DNA of 64,000 nucleotides from Macrolepiota albuminosa (taxonomy: Eukaryota; Basidiomycota; Agaricomycetes; Agaricales; Agaricaceae). The position numbers and the translations under genes are program-made. Below, in pieces: positions 35,001 through 47,171 of this stretch. The notes below the pieces were generated by a model. That model saw only the letters and a program-made list of their open reading frames with translations. It searched no databases and had not been told where the DNA came from. Every line of letters begins with the position of its first letter. The stretch's first letter is position 1. Where the stretch lies: positions 62,001 to 126,000 of the forward strand of contig JAMWFC010000026.1 in NCBI GenBank assembly GCA_027475525.1, written 5' to 3'.

Positions 35001-36000
35001 ACCACCACAATCCCGGCTCGGCAAAATTTCCAAAAAAAAAAAAAAAAAAAGCGCCCACACGTAATTAACGCCACGAAGCCGAATGACCTGGCATTGTTTC
35101 ACATTAATCCAATCCTTGTCCAACGAGTTCCCGTCCGTCCATTCATCCCAATTTAGGACAAAGGCCTCTTTCGATGCTATACAAAGGCGAGGAAACCGGT
35201 CGCCGTCTCCCCCGCTGCTCACCGTGCGCTTTTTCTGTTCCGTACCTGCCACGAGGCGATTGGGGTGTACGCGTTTCCATTGTTCTTGGAGACCAGGTGT
35301 CTTGAGCGCCCTAGATCACGATGGCGCCTCGAGGTGGAGTGTGGGTGCCGACTCGTCTCATATACCCCGCTCTATTCAAGTCTTGCGAATGTCCAACTCG
35401 CCTTCTTGAGCGTCGACTCACCGCAGGTGACGCTAGATGGCGCTGCTCTCAGATAGAGAAAGGGTTCCGTGATACAAACCAGCTGCAAACGCCTGTGAAT
35501 GTGGCGGAGGAGACAACGTGTTCCGCCACGAGGCGGTCTGTAGGCGTGGAGTGTTATATATCTGCAGAGGTCAATGTCAGGGTGCAGAAACATACCGTCT
35601 CATTCCTTGAATCTGCCCTCGATGTCGCTCTGGAATAAAAAGTCACGGTCTGGGAGCACTCCATACCGGGGTGCTGGGTGTCGGCCTCACAATGCTTTCC
35701 CTATGAAGCGATAACAATAGAGGCATGGTGAGCAGTCCTCGAGGCCGTTTTTTTTGTAGCTTCTTCTCCACCATATGGGAATACCCAGACAAAAAGAAAC
35801 CCCAGCGTCTCTCTGGACTGTCCGAACAAGCTTTCCTATCGAGTCAGAAAAGCCCGCCGCCGCCGCACCAAGGTCTCCCGCCACCGAAAAAAAAAGCTTC
35901 TCTGCACGAGGCAAGACTGATCGATTAGTCAGGATTGCTCGCAGGTAAGCTTTTTTTCCTCTCCGCGTTGTCTGTCATCCACCTCGAGTCAGACAGAAGC
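32100..36000. other. Intergenic, no supported gene
   Basis: Mixed-composition unique sequence. Open frames are short (up to 120 codons), occur on both strands, and lack domain motifs or a coherent exon chain. Small items: a roughly 24-bp tandem duplication (AAAAAAGGAGCTGCTAAAAA...) at about 32660-32706, and a long A-run near 35031-35050. A small, poorly conserved spliced gene could be missed. Confidence 0.5.
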
Positions 36001-37780
36001 TTTTCTTTTTTTCTTCACTCCTGACATGATCCTTTTGTCTGTGATAAGCGAGGGGCGAGGGGCGAGATCTAGCCCTGGGCTCGCAGGGCATGGTGTGTCG
36101 TGTCGTCCTCACTCACGTCCTTTGATCGTCGTACATCGATAACACGACCTGATCGCAATCGCAATCGCGCGCTCACCACCGATGCATTCATCAACAAGCG
36201 TCATCGTAACGACTCCCCGACTCGGCACGTGGGAACCCACCCACCCACCCAGCCACTTAATTTAACAATTAACCTCTACCTTTCCATCCCATCCCCATGA
36301 CGTCGCTCTCGCTCGGGTATTACGGCGTGGTGTGGTGTGTGTGTGACGTGGAGGTCTAGACTCATCGACACGCCCCTCGGCGGCTCGGAGGGACAAGCAC
36401 CGTATCGGCCACATGGATGGCGAATGGATGGGTAGGGTGGGTAGGGTGGGTGGGACTCTTTGTACCTTCCACCTCGAGTCATCCGGCATCTGTCCGTGCG
36501 TGGAGGAACCATGATAACGACCACGACTATGACCACGACCACGACCCCGGCCCCCCCCCCCCCCAGGGGGGGAAGAAACAAAAAGAAAAGAAGACGAATT
36601 TTTTTTTGGGGGGGGGGAGGTTGCTGGATGCTGTCAACGCGAGCGGGCGTCGTCGTCCTTGCCCCCATACGTGCTTTGATCCCCTCTGTCCGTTCTTTCC
36701 CTCACGCACACGACCGGGGGAATGGAATCCGTGTCCGTGTCCGTGTCCGTGTCCGTGTCCGCCGAACTTGAACACTCTGTTTCTCTTCTTTCCTTTTCTT
36801 TCCTTTCTTTTCTTTCTGATTTTTTTCGTTTGGGGGTCACGTCACATGGCTGTACACGTCTACACCCGCACATATGTCGTGACGGATTTCTCGCGATTCG
36901 ATTTGGGTTTGGGGTCGGGTTCGGTCCGGCGCTCTCACCGGCGCTTCCCACGCGCACTCTGCTATGCGACAAACTCCATTTCGTTTTTCCTTTGTTTATC
37001 CTTTTTGTTTTTTGTTTTTTGTCTTTTTTGTTCGTGCTGTCTGACATTTTTAGGGCTTTGGGTTTGTCTACTGTCTACGGGGATAAGCGGTCGGCAGGCA
37101 GGGCCTGTTTTCTCCAAGGACGTGGACGACCCACCAGACGCCAGACCCCCTCGCGACGGGGGTTGGTACGTACGTACGTACGTGTGCGTGTGTACGTGAA
37201 CGTGAGGTCACACGTGCGTGTCACATGGTGCACCGCTGGCTCTCACGGGCTTCACCCCAAAATTGCGCTTTTTGTTTTTCTGTTTTTGTGTTTTGTTGTC
37301 GCCTTTTGGGTTTGCCTTTGTCTCTCTTTGACGACATCTTTTAGTCGTCTTTTGGGTTTTTTTTGTGTGACTATTATGTACTAACGCCCCACCCAGTTCG
37401 GAGGTAACCGGCTGTTCATCCGAGCCCCCCCACTTTGTTAATTGTCTTTTGGTACGGGGGGTCGTACCGGTCATAGACAACTCAACTCAGCAAACGAAAA
37501 ATGCAAAAAAAGGGTGTTTATTTGGTGTCGACGGGGAGTTGTAAGTAAGTAAGGATAAGGATAAACGGATACAGGGGGGTATATCGCTGAAGGGAATGAA
37601 AGGGAAGTACGAGGCAGGGGTAGCGCGTGAGGAAGCGGCTGGACACCCTCCGGGGGGGGGAGAGGCTATATAATACAACAAGCAAGAACAGATGTATGAA
37701 CAAAGCAACAAGCCAAGGGTCCAGAGAGAGAAAAAGAAAAAAAAAACCAAGAAACGAGAACGCACAGCGTTTTCGTATGA
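36000..37780. repeat. Microsatellite-rich spacer 3' of the HMG-box gene
   Basis: Low-complexity sequence dominates: a C14-A-G7 tract at 36551-36572, then T-run plus G10 ending at 36617; (GTGTCC)n near 36733-36760; (ACGT)n near 37168-37190; and long T/C-rich tracts. Open frames of 100-260 codons here are composed of such repeats. The tail probably includes the 3' untranslated region of the HMG-box gene. Confidence 0.6.
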
Positions 37781-37781
37781 T

Positions 37782-39002
37782 TTAGAAGAGCTGGTCAAAG
37801 GGGATGATACCGAGTGAGGGGTCGAAAAAGTCTTGTGGGTGTGGTTGTGGTTGGGGCTGGGGATCGTCGCACTTTGGTAGGTCGAGCTGGACGGGGGGGA
37901 TTGCGGCGATGTCAAAGTCGTTTGTGGCGAGCAGGGGGTCCCATGCTGTGGGGTCCCATGCGAGCTGGGCAAACTCTTGCTGGAGCTGCATGTCGATGTG
38001 GAGGTAGTCGAGTGCGGTGGTGGGGGACGAGGGGGCCGAGGACGCAGGGGAGAGGTGGAGGGCGTCGGGGATGTGGAGGGCGTCGGTGGCGGGAGCGAGG
38101 CCGGCCATGGAGAACATGCCCTGGAGAAAGTCAGAGGCGGGGTCAAAGTCAAAGGGGAGGGGGACGACGGGGTCAGGTGACTGGCGGCGGGAGATCATGG
38201 GAAGGAGGGACGGGGACGCGGGGCACGAGGGCGGCATGTGGTAGACGCTGGGCACGTGCACGGACTGGTACGGCGGCGGAGTCGGAGCGGAAGCCGAGCG
38301 GGCGTGGTGCCGTACTGGGACGAGGAACGCGAGGCTGTCGGTGTCGGAGTCGTCGGAGCCCTTGCGGCGCGGCCGGCGCGGTTTCGGCCGGCCGTCTCTG
38401 TCGCGGGCGCGCTGGGGCCGGTACACATAGTGCGGGTACTTTTCCTCGTGCTCCTTCTTGCGCGCACGGGCCAGGTCCTCCCAGTACTGCCGTTCCTCGC
38501 CCGACAGGCCCTTCCACAGCTGGCTGATCGTCTTGGACAGGTCCGCCTGCCGCTGTTTCTTCGCGGGGCCGTCTGCACAGGGGCCTCCCCCCGTCCGCGC
38601 GTCGCCCAGCGCCGCCTGCCGCTCCTCGCAGCACTTGCGCCGGAACAGGATGAACGCGTTCTCGGGCCGCTTGATATAGTCGTCGTCGCCTTTCTTGGGC
38701 CGCCGTTCGCCGGCGTCGCTGCTGCACGACTTGCGTCGGCGGTGCGGCGACGTTGGCGCAGACGCACACGCAGACGCGGGCGAGGGCGAGGGCGTGCTGC
38801 AGAGCGCGAGCGCGCCGAGGTCCGGTTCGAACGGCGAGTGCGAGGGCGACGAGCCGCGGCTGTCGATGAGGTTATGCGCGATCGGGAACGTGAACGCGCG
38901 CGGCGTCGGTGAGATGATGGCCAGTGTCGGTGGCTGGAGCCCCTCGGTTGTAGTGGTGGACACTTCAAGTGTCGTCGTATCACGGGTACGCAGCGCAGGC
39001 AT
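37782..39002 (-). CDS. HMG-box transcription factor
   Basis: One uninterrupted exon of 406 residues. I start at ATG 39002 (MPALRTRDTT); the frame is open up to 39188, but the upstream extension is not protein-like. The N-terminus has the block LAIISPTPRAFTFPIAHNL, then a Ser/Pro-rich stretch. One HMG box spans residues about 109-197 (YIKRPENAFILFRRKC ... ISQLWKGLSGEERQYWEDLA ... YPHYVYRP), of the sequence-specific SOX/MATA type, with a Gly/Lys/Gln-rich insertion at about 134-152. A basic Arg/Lys/Pro tail (198-215) may serve nuclear import. The acidic/Gln/Pro C-terminus suits an activation domain. Basidiomycete relatives include fruiting and pheromone-response regulators; which one this is cannot be decided. 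The nearest genes do not suggest a mating-type locus. The CDS is markedly GC-rich. Confidence 0.9.
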   Translation of the reverse strand: MPALRTRDTTTLEVSTTTTEGLQPPTLAIISPTPRAFTFPIAHNLIDSRGSSPSHSPFEPDLGALALCSTPSPSPASACASAPTSPHRRRKSCSSDAGERRPKKGDDDYIKRPENAFILFRRKCCEERQAALGDARTGGGPCADGPAKKQRQADLSKTISQLWKGLSGEERQYWEDLARARKKEHEEKYPHYVYRPQRARDRDGRPKPRRPRRKGSDDSDTDSLAFLVPVRHHARSASAPTPPPYQSVHVPSVYHMPPSCPASPSLLPMISRRQSPDPVVPLPFDFDPASDFLQGMFSMAGLAPATDALHIPDALHLSPASSAPSSPTTALDYLHIDMQLQQEFAQLAWDPTAWDPLLATNDFDIAAIPPVQLDLPKCDDPQPQPQPHPQDFFDPSLGIIPFDQLF

Positions 39003-39035
39003 TTTTCGCTTTTGGCGCTGGAAACAATTGCTCGT

Positions 39036-39046
39036 GTCTATATAAC
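39036..39046 (-). promoter_or_regulatory. TATA-like element upstream of the HMG-box gene
   Basis: TATATA (39039-39044) lies about 37 bp before the chosen start codon on the minus strand. A long GA-rich tract (39180-39260; CT on plus) stands further upstream, a common fungal promoter feature. The short distance would mean a very short leader, so the true start site is uncertain. Confidence 0.3.
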
Positions 39047-39259
39047 CAAATCTCGTGCTCTTGCGTCCCGATTTGGTCGCTCTATTGTTGTCCCTCGCGT
39101 TCCTTGACAATAAGACCCTCTCCCTCAAGACCTCCATTCTCCCTGGCTGTGGCATTAGCAACGCACCACACGTCGCATTCACACACACACTCTCTCTCTC
39201 CCTCCTCTCCCTCTCCTCTCCCTCCTTCCCTCTGCCTCACTCACTCACTCGACTTGATC

Positions 39260-40840
39260 AAATCCGGCAAGCAGGACCCACTTCCCTTCAAACTTCCCAA
39301 TATGGCAATTTGGATCCGTGCGTCATGCCATCACCCCGATCCGATCTGGATCGCGGATACGGATCTCGATCTCGATCGTGTACAAACAACATCGAACCAT
39401 CGAGACGGGAGGGGCCCCCCAAAGTCAATAACGGCAACCCCGTCAATGTTACCCCCCATCAAATAATGACAATGTATGGGGACGTGTTGTTTCCCATGGC
39501 TAAGCTAAGGGGGTGTTTTTTTTTAGACTTTTGGTAAGGGAGCGTTTCATTTTGGAATATGAACGTCAGACTGCTGGTGCTGTTGCGTTGCGTTGCGTTG
39601 AGGGATTATTATTATTATTAGGGTGGGTGGGTGATTTATTTTACCGAGCGAGAGTGGTAGCCTCGACGTCGTTCCCCCTACTCTAAAAGGCGAAAAACAA
39701 GCAAGGTAGGAGGTGGAGGTGGAGGCGTGGTCTTGGTCGTAGCCGTAGCCTTAGCCGTAGCCTTAGCCCTAGACGTATCCGTCGCGCGGGCTCGGAGTAA
39801 GAGTCGGGGTCACGTCGTTGTCATTGTCATGATCATGATCATGAAAGCCCATGACGGACGAATCCACGAATCCACGAATCCACGAAAAAAAAGTTCATCC
39901 CCCCTCCGTTGACTTGATGGTTTAATGAGCTTTAATTAGCCAGGGGGGGGGGCTTACGCGATGTATTCATATTTCATTATTCATTATTCATAATTCATAG
40001 CTGATAGTTTGATAGTTTGATAGTTGATAGTTCATTATTCGTAATTCATTCATTATTCGTAGTTCGACTTGGAAAGATCTGATTTTTTTTATTTTAATTT
40101 TAATGTTGATGGGTGATGGTTCCGTGGGTTTGTTGGTTTGTTGGTTTATGGATTAGCTTAGTTGGTAGGGGAGACGGCAACGGCAATGGCAATGGCAACA
40201 GAAACGGCAACGGCAACGGCTCTAGGCCTGGGAATGGGAACGGGAATGGTAGGGAATGGGAGAGGGGGACAAAGGGGAGTACGCGTGCCTAGCGTGGGGA
40301 TGGGATTGACGCGACGCGACGCGCCGCGCCGTGGGACAGCTCATTCATTCATTCATGCATGCATGCATTGTCTGATACCAAAACACAACACAAACCACAA
40401 ACCACAGAACAGAACAGAAAACGGAAAACGGAAACGGAAAAGGCGAACAATGATAATGATAATGACAATCAACAGAATCAACGCTCTCACACGTCACTAG
40501 GCAAATCTACGTTCGAGCCACTGGATGTGTGTGTGCATGTATGTTAGCGTTAGCGTGGCGATACGATACGAGTCAGCGGAAGCGGAAGCAGTTACGGTTT
40601 GACTTTGACGATGTTCGAGGTACGAGGTACGGTGGGAACCAAAACCAAGCTACGTTTGACGCCTAGGTTCTCGTCATTTACATTTCCATCCACATCTAAT
40701 CAACGTCAACCCGTCATCTTATCAGTCAGTCAGTCATGATCAATGAATGGAACTTTGGGCTTCTTTGAATGGGGCGTACGCGTCCATTGTCCATTGTCCG
40801 TCGTGCATTGTACATTGTCCCGGGCGTGAGACTGAGTCTA
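39260..40840. repeat. Microsatellite-rich spacer 5' of the HMG-box gene
   Basis: Short tandem motifs follow one another: (TTGCG)n near 39585, ATT triplets near 39607, (GTAGCC)n near 39740, (AATCCACG)n near 39860, (GATAGTTT)n near 40005, (GGCAAC)n near 40180 and (ATTC/ATGC)n near 40345. No gene is supported. Confidence 0.65.
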
Positions 40841-40849
40841 AGTCTAAGA

Positions 40850-41535
40850 CGGTGAGAAATGATTGGCGCACACAATGGCGAAGCATTACACAATCCTGTA
40901 TACGTATACCGCGTACCGCGAACGACAATGGATGATATTGTCGTTTCGCATGGTTTACCGTGTTCCGCATCTTTTTGCGTTCTTTGCATGCGGATGTGAT
41001 GCAAAGTTTTCGCCCGAGACATAGACACGGACACAGAGAAAGATAAAGATAAAGATCGCGGTTCTTGATTTGGTGCACAATGGCGAGGTATAAGTCTATA
41101 CCGCGAGTTACAATGGAGGAATTTGATGTTTGGTGTGTTTTTGCGTTCTTTGCATGCGAGCGCGAATGCGGATGCATAGTCTACGCCCGAGAGAAACAGA
41201 CACAGACAAAGATCGTGGTTCTTTATTTGGTGCACAATGGCGAAGCATAACTCTACACCGCCAGCTACAATGGAGAAATTTGTCGTTTCGTGTGTGTTTT
41301 TGCGTTCTTTGCATGCGAATGCGAATACAAAGTCTACGCTAGAGAGGTGAAAAACGATTATTGGTTCGCGGTTCTTGATTTGGTGCACAATGGCGAAGCA
41401 CAAGGCATAAGCTTACATCGCGACGCTAGACACGCAGATACAGATACAGACACAGAGACAAAAACAAAGATTAATAATATTCTTGATTTGGTACACAATG
41501 GCGAAGGATAAGCATAAGCCTACGTCGCGAGCGCG
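40850..41535. repeat. Imperfect minisatellite, units about 110-205 bp
   Basis: The core TTGATTTGGTGCACAATGGC recurs at 41065, 41222, 41375 and 41483 (with small changes), and a weaker copy occurs at about 40860. Between cores, blocks such as GCGTTCTTTGCATGCGA and runs of (AGACAC)n also repeat. Minus-strand open frames show the same peptide pattern repeated and are repeat-derived. Confidence 0.75.
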
Positions 41536-41539
41536 CGAC

Positions 41540-43235
41540 GACAAAGGAGGATAGAAGAATTGAAAGTCTACGCGGGCGCCGAGTCATAGCATGGCATGAG
41601 ACGATAAAACGCACCCCGGTCGCAGGAAGAAGCAGAGGTAGAGGACTTTCGAGTCATCCACTAGAGGGAACGTGGGAGGTAGCCGTGGACGAGAAAGTTG
41701 ACGTTTTACTTTCCTTTCCTTCACTATACTTGCGTGCCTTATTGAGTTCTTTCCTTGCGTCTTCCATCGTAGTTCGTAGAGTAGCTTGTATGCCACACCC
41801 ACGCGAATGTGTGACTCGGATTAGCCGGGCTAGTATGACTCGAAAACATTTAACATTCAATTTTACATGGATCGCGATCGGATGACGTGTTGTACTCACG
41901 AGTCGAACGTCCGGGTCAACTATCCTCTCCCGACATTTCGAATTCTCTACGGTCAACGCTGCCGCAAAGCCAGCCAAGGATTCTCGCCCAACAAGTATCA
42001 GCTCTAGGTCGTACACGCACATTGGGCGACCCAAGACTGCCGCCACACACCTTGCAAAGACGCGATCGTGCGGGGTGTGATATGTGAAGGGGTAAATGCA
42101 AGATCGAGATTGATCAGCTCCTGTGCCTCTCGATCGAGATTGATCAAGACCCTGTCCCGACATAGCTCTGCCTCCGCAATTCCAATTCTTACAATTGTGT
42201 TCACTACATAGTAACCATGGGGCTGATGTTTTGGTCCCGCGGAGGCAATTTTGACACAGCGGTCGCTGTTACACGTGAGTTATCGTGCGCCATGTGCATT
42301 CTTTCTCTCTCTCTTCCCTTTTGCGCTGCGTTGCTTTGTCGAAGCTCAGACAAGATCGGCATTAATTTACGTTTTCCCATATCATATCGTATCATATCAA
42401 AAAAAACTTCGACACCTGAGAAAAGAAGAGACAACATCGACACATCTCGCTTGGCGTGACTTGGGGACGGCGGACCAGTCTCAACGTCGTGACACGTGTA
42501 ACGTCCATCAGCGAACCAGGTCCACGTTCCCACACGGACACTCTTATTGTCTTAGCGAAAGAACTTCTGATATCCGAGTATCTCCCTTTCGAATTCCCCC
42601 TTTAGTATATCTTCCAATTCGATTTCTTTTCTTTTTTTTTGCTCCCGCGCACCCACACCAACTGAGTAGAACGTCTCTTCACACGTCAACACCACGGAAC
42701 GTGGCTCCCACATCCCCACGGGCCTTGTGATGCGCCACTCCGGTATCGTCTTGAACCCCGGTTGCGCTTGCCGTGCTTCGGCTTTCCAACAACCCACGAC
42801 AAGCCGGCCGGCTTCACGCTTCGCGAAGCCCTCCCCCCGTTTTGATAAGAGTCGTACCCTTCAGGTTTCTGCTTGCAGTAATGCTGCGATAGTTTCATAT
42901 CCAACGTTGACCCTGGGGACTATGTAACAAGATCGGCGAACGAGCGCTTGTGCAGGAGTGGTCTAATCTACATTTTACTTTTCCATTATCGGTCCGGTCC
43001 GTGGTTCTCCATTCCCCGTTAATTACGGATCTAGGCGATTATGGGTGTGATATCTTAGCTGAGAGCCCCCATTTTCGTGTAATCACACTGCTACCCGAAA
43101 GCGTCTCTGTTTCCTCTCTGGATGAGAGCGAGAATCCCTCTCGGAACGCAGACTGGCCATTCCTTTCGAGCGAGCCCCCTCGTCACTTGACCGGCAATCA
43201 CGCGATTTCTCTCGGCTTCGTCCGAACGTAACAGA
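41540..43235. other. Intergenic, no supported gene
   Basis: The longest frame (169 codons, minus, 41654-42163) has no domain motif and partly reads through a short duplicated GATCGAGATTGATCA segment near 42103-42145. A T-rich tract at 42633-42642 is the only other visible feature. Confidence 0.5.
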
Positions 43236-44130
43236 TCATACATACGGACACCGAGCGCCCACAGCGACGTCAGAATCGTGTGTCCAATGATTCCAATCAC
43301 CTCTACCCATCACTTCCATCATCCACGAGGCTCACGACCTTGAAGGCGCTAAATCACCGGTGAAGGAACTAATAGATACGGATGTGATATCTTCTTGCCT
43401 TGGGAGCGCCATTTCATGCAATAACAGTACAACGTTTTTGTATCCTCTTGAGATGACGAAGAAAATCCAAGTCAGATGTGGTACCCTCGAGACTGCACAT
43501 ATGAACATTCCTTTCGAGGTTACACCCGTCCATACATGTCCATCCGGACCTCGAAAGGACACCGAGCGCCCACAAGGGGTATCAGAAACCGTTAGCCCAA
43601 TTACCTCTATCATCACCATCCTGTACCTCTCGAAACACTCACGACATACGAAAAATCTGCGAGAAGAGCTGCATTACGAAACACTACAGTAGCAGCATGC
43701 CACTACGCCGGACACCATTACACACCACAGGAGTAGAGTACAATAGCTACTTTACCCCCGCCTCTTAGCCCTGTATTGTGGCTTGCCGGCGGTAAAAACA
43801 GAGTTCATTCATTCATCACTATCCATTCACGAGGCTCACGACCTTATAGGCGCTAAATCACCGGCGGAGGAACTAATCGATACGGGTGTGACTCGAGAGC
43901 GCCATTCTATGCAATCACATTAAAAAGTTTTTGTATCCTCTTTAGATAATCAAACGGGGTACCCTCGAGATTCAACATTTATGAACATTCCTTTCGAGGT
44001 TACATTCATACGGACCTCGAAAGGACACCGAGAGCCCACAAGCGGTGTCAGAAACCGCGGGTCCAACCTCCTCCTCCATCATTCCCATCATCCACGAGGC
44101 TCACGACTTTGCAGGCGCTCATCAATAAAT
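43236..44130. repeat. Tandem duplication, 2-3 partial copies
   Basis: A block beginning CACGAGGCTCACGACCTT recurs at 43324 and 43828, with a third partial start at about 44093. The first two copies share later landmarks in order: AGCGCCATT, GTTTTTGTATCCTCTT, GAACATTCCTTTCGAGGTT (near 43503 and 43983) and GGACCTCGAAAGGACACCGA. Another fragment of the block end lies at 43243-43300. Copies differ by indels and substitutions, so the duplication is not recent. Confidence 0.8.
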
Positions 44131-45220
44131 CACCGGTGGGGGTGGGGGTCACGGCTACCCATAATCTGTGGTTACGTTGTTCGTGTTTTCGTGCCACTGG
44201 TTAGTTCTCCCCCGTTTCTGCCCGTGCTGGCAACCTCAATAATGGTGATGACAAGTTCTGCTCTGGGTAGGTCGCCGGCGCGTGTATACGCAGCGTATGT
44301 GGTAATTTGAAATAGTTGTATGAATTCTCCTTTTTTTTCTCTTCTACTCGGTAAGCAGAGGCTAATTAAGAAGTTCCCTCCCTATTTCTCAACGACAGTC
44401 GACAAAAATATGGTTTCTGGTTGTGTATGGTAAGATGAAACGGCCGTCGAAGTACATACTCTCTTTTTCGGGGCAAAGAAGCGCCAAGCGATATCCCAGT
44501 TCGATAGCATTCTGCTAGTATGTGTCTTTGCGCATGCTCTTACGTAGCTGATCATCACTTTGAATGATACATGCATACATACCTCACTCTCCTGAAGAAT
44601 GATATCCTACTTTTTCGTTCAACCTAACCGAGATGTATTGGATGGGAGTGAATAATTCTTCTTCACCTTTGACAAAATTGCCGGTTTGTGGTTTGTGTTA
44701 CGAATGCGTTCAATGTTTGCAAAAGTTCATCGTCGGAAGATACTTAGGTGGCCTAGTGTGACGAATGAAAAAGAAAAGAAAAGGAAGGAAACAGAAGGAC
44801 GACGTCATGAACTCCGGCAAATCGCCTCGAATTGTGAAGAATGATGCGAGGAGGTGGCGGTGCGACTTTATTGGACTTCTTTTTTTCCCTCCCGAAGGTT
44901 TTGGTGTTGGTTGGTATCAGCGCGACTTGCCAAACAACACGTTTTTTTTCTCTCCTCCTTGTAAGAAGTCTTGCAATACTCAGTACCTCATCCTTGTGCG
45001 TGTTTGTGCGTCCTAACATGAGAGGTGTCATTCCTGAGGGACGCTCGGTTACTTTTTATATTACTCCGTACGAAGCATGTAATTTTTCTTTCTCTGGATA
45101 ACACGCAGGTCCGACTCGGCGTTCATGTGTATCATTGTATTCAATGCTAATCAACACTTGGCCCATGGCAGGAGGTCTCGCGATATCATAAAACCTGAAG
45201 CGAAAACGTGAGCGACGCAA
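44130..45220. other. Intergenic, no supported gene
   Basis: No coherent frame, repeat or RNA gene is visible. Short T-runs and AT-rich patches occur near 44330 and 44880. Confidence 0.4.
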
Positions 45221-46400
45221 ACACTATGTTCAATGTACCTAAGAGGTCAATCAGAGGGGTCCATCCATGACGGCATATATTTTCTTTTCCATGCTATTGA
45301 TGTTGTATTCATGTCATGTTCCGTGAACCATGGCTTGAAGAAACCCGTGAGCGTTATGCCAAATTGTCGTTCCGAAGCCACTTGTTCCAATCTATCATTT
45401 CAACCGTCACAAACAACTATGGCTCAAGACACATATCCTTTCTACCGAGTCGAATGTCACTACTCCTCCCCGAGCTAACTTGCGGAGAAATACGTCGGCA
45501 ACACGAACATTACCCAACCGAGGTCGATCAGAACGGGCTGGTCCATCCATAACGACATCTCTTATTTTTCAAGTTACCTAACGATGCCATTTGCGCTGTA
45601 TTCGCGTTTTGTTTCACGGAACTCGTAAGCGGTGTCCTAAATAATCGCTCTAAAGCCGCATTCCAATCTATCATTTCAGAACAATACCATTGTTTTCATC
45701 ACCCTATTCATGACTCAACAAGTGTTTGTTTCCACCGATCGAGGTAATCTAGTGCCACTACTCCGTGTGAAAGAGTGTAGATTTCGAGCATGTCATTCGG
45801 ATCCTGCAAACTTTCACTACGCCTACGTGAATATCTATCCATTTATCTTTGACAGTTTGCGATGGAATCTGCTACATGCTGAAAGTAAACCTCGTGAGTT
45901 TGGTAGCTGTCGGCCGTACCAAGTTACCCCATCTGATCGTTGCCCGTTGCCGCATCCCCAAGGACACATTATTGTCTGTGTACTTGTGCTTCCTGAAGCT
46001 CATCTCAACGGCCATTCCATTCCCAGTCGGCCTTGTGCTTCTCACCAAAAAAAACCCCAAAAAAACAAAAAGTCACGCGGCGTCATCTGGATCCTGCAAA
46101 CCTTCTTCACTATGTGGATATCTATCCATTTATCTTTGACAGTTCGCAATGGAATCCGCAACATGCTAAAAGTATACCTCGTGAGTCTGGTGGCCACGAG
46201 CCCTCACCAAATCACCCTCTATCTGCATTTGCTCCTGAACTTTTACCTCAACGCCCTTTGAAAGCCATTCCGCGTTTCCCCGTCCGTCCAGTATTTGCTT
46301 TTAACAAAAAAAACCCAAAGGAACACCAAAAACTCACACGGCGCCGCCGCACAGGGTCGTCGTACGAACGGACCACGGAATTTACGACACGCGCCTAATT
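45220..46400. repeat. Two successive tandem duplications
   Basis: First pair: AGGTCAATCAGAGGGGTCCA near 45246 and its relative AGGTCGATCAGAACGGGCTG near 45519, each followed later by TTCCAATCTATCATTTCA. Second pair, spaced 290 bp: GGATCCTGCAAAC at 45799 and 46089, each followed by ATATCTATCCATTTATCTTT and ending in an A-rich run (46048, 46305). A frame of 183 codons crosses the second pair but differs between copies, so I do not call it a gene. Confidence 0.7.
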
Positions 46401-47171
46401 CCGTGGTCACTGGAAACAAGCGTACACGAGGCTCTTGGATGGAAAAGGAACGTTGAACCTTTGAAGGCATTGGGCAGAGGGTATGACGTATTTTTGATTA
46501 AACTTTCCTTGGTACATCATTGAGCCCTCGTCCTCGATCGAGATAGATTTACATCCTACATAACTAGGTTGCATCCTTCAAGGCCTCGTGCACGGATCTT
46601 ACAATCATCATATGTGGCAACCTCAATTATCCAAACTATAGTCCCATCCGCGGAGGCATATTTTCGAAGGGGAGGTGCTCCGACGGCTCGTTGTTTATTG
46701 ACCAATCAATGTTCAATGTTCAGCTGACTCTGTTTGCGAGTTCCAAATGCGGTATAGTTTACCCGAGAGAGTGGGTCCTGACTCGACGAAGAAGGAAATG
46801 TCAAGACTGAGTCTCCCTGCTCTGATCGAAGCTTATGTGCAAAGTTCGTACGCACTCGGACCGTTAATTCCCTGGATTCTGAGGCCTGACAAGAGAGGAG
46901 CGACCAGACTCATAACAAGAATTTCCAATTTTACATGTTGCCGGCTTTTGGAGCGTGATTCGAAATAATCCGGATGCCGGCCGGCCGACCGACACTCTGC
47001 GTTTTGCGCACGTGTCCGTGGATCTGCAGAACGGCAGGTCAGGTCGTGGATGGAATTTCCCCCAGAGCTCGCAGTCCCTCCTTGCGAGTGCAAGAATTTG
47101 AAAGGCAGGTCTACGGCGCGGTCGACGAGGATACTCACCGGTAAGACGGTTGCAAGCCTATAGCGCTTACA

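Noticed and set aside
36417..37199. A 260-codon plus-strand frame
   Set aside because: Its composition comes from homopolymers and short tandem repeats; no protein-like segment is visible.
38195..38983. Long open frames on both strands (up to 262 codons) overlapping the HMG-box gene
   Set aside because: They are Arg/Ser/Pro-biased shadows of a GC-rich CDS; only the frame encoding the HMG box shows domain conservation.
40726..41403. A 225-codon minus-strand frame with repeated peptides
   Set aside because: The peptide repeats mirror the DNA minisatellite, whose units vary in length and shift frame.
41654..42163. A 169-codon minus-strand frame
   Set aside because: No motif, no neighbouring exon and part of it reads through a small DNA duplication.
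45710..46261. A 183-codon frame over the 290-bp tandem duplication
   Set aside because: The two copies are read in different frames and no reading is conserved between them.
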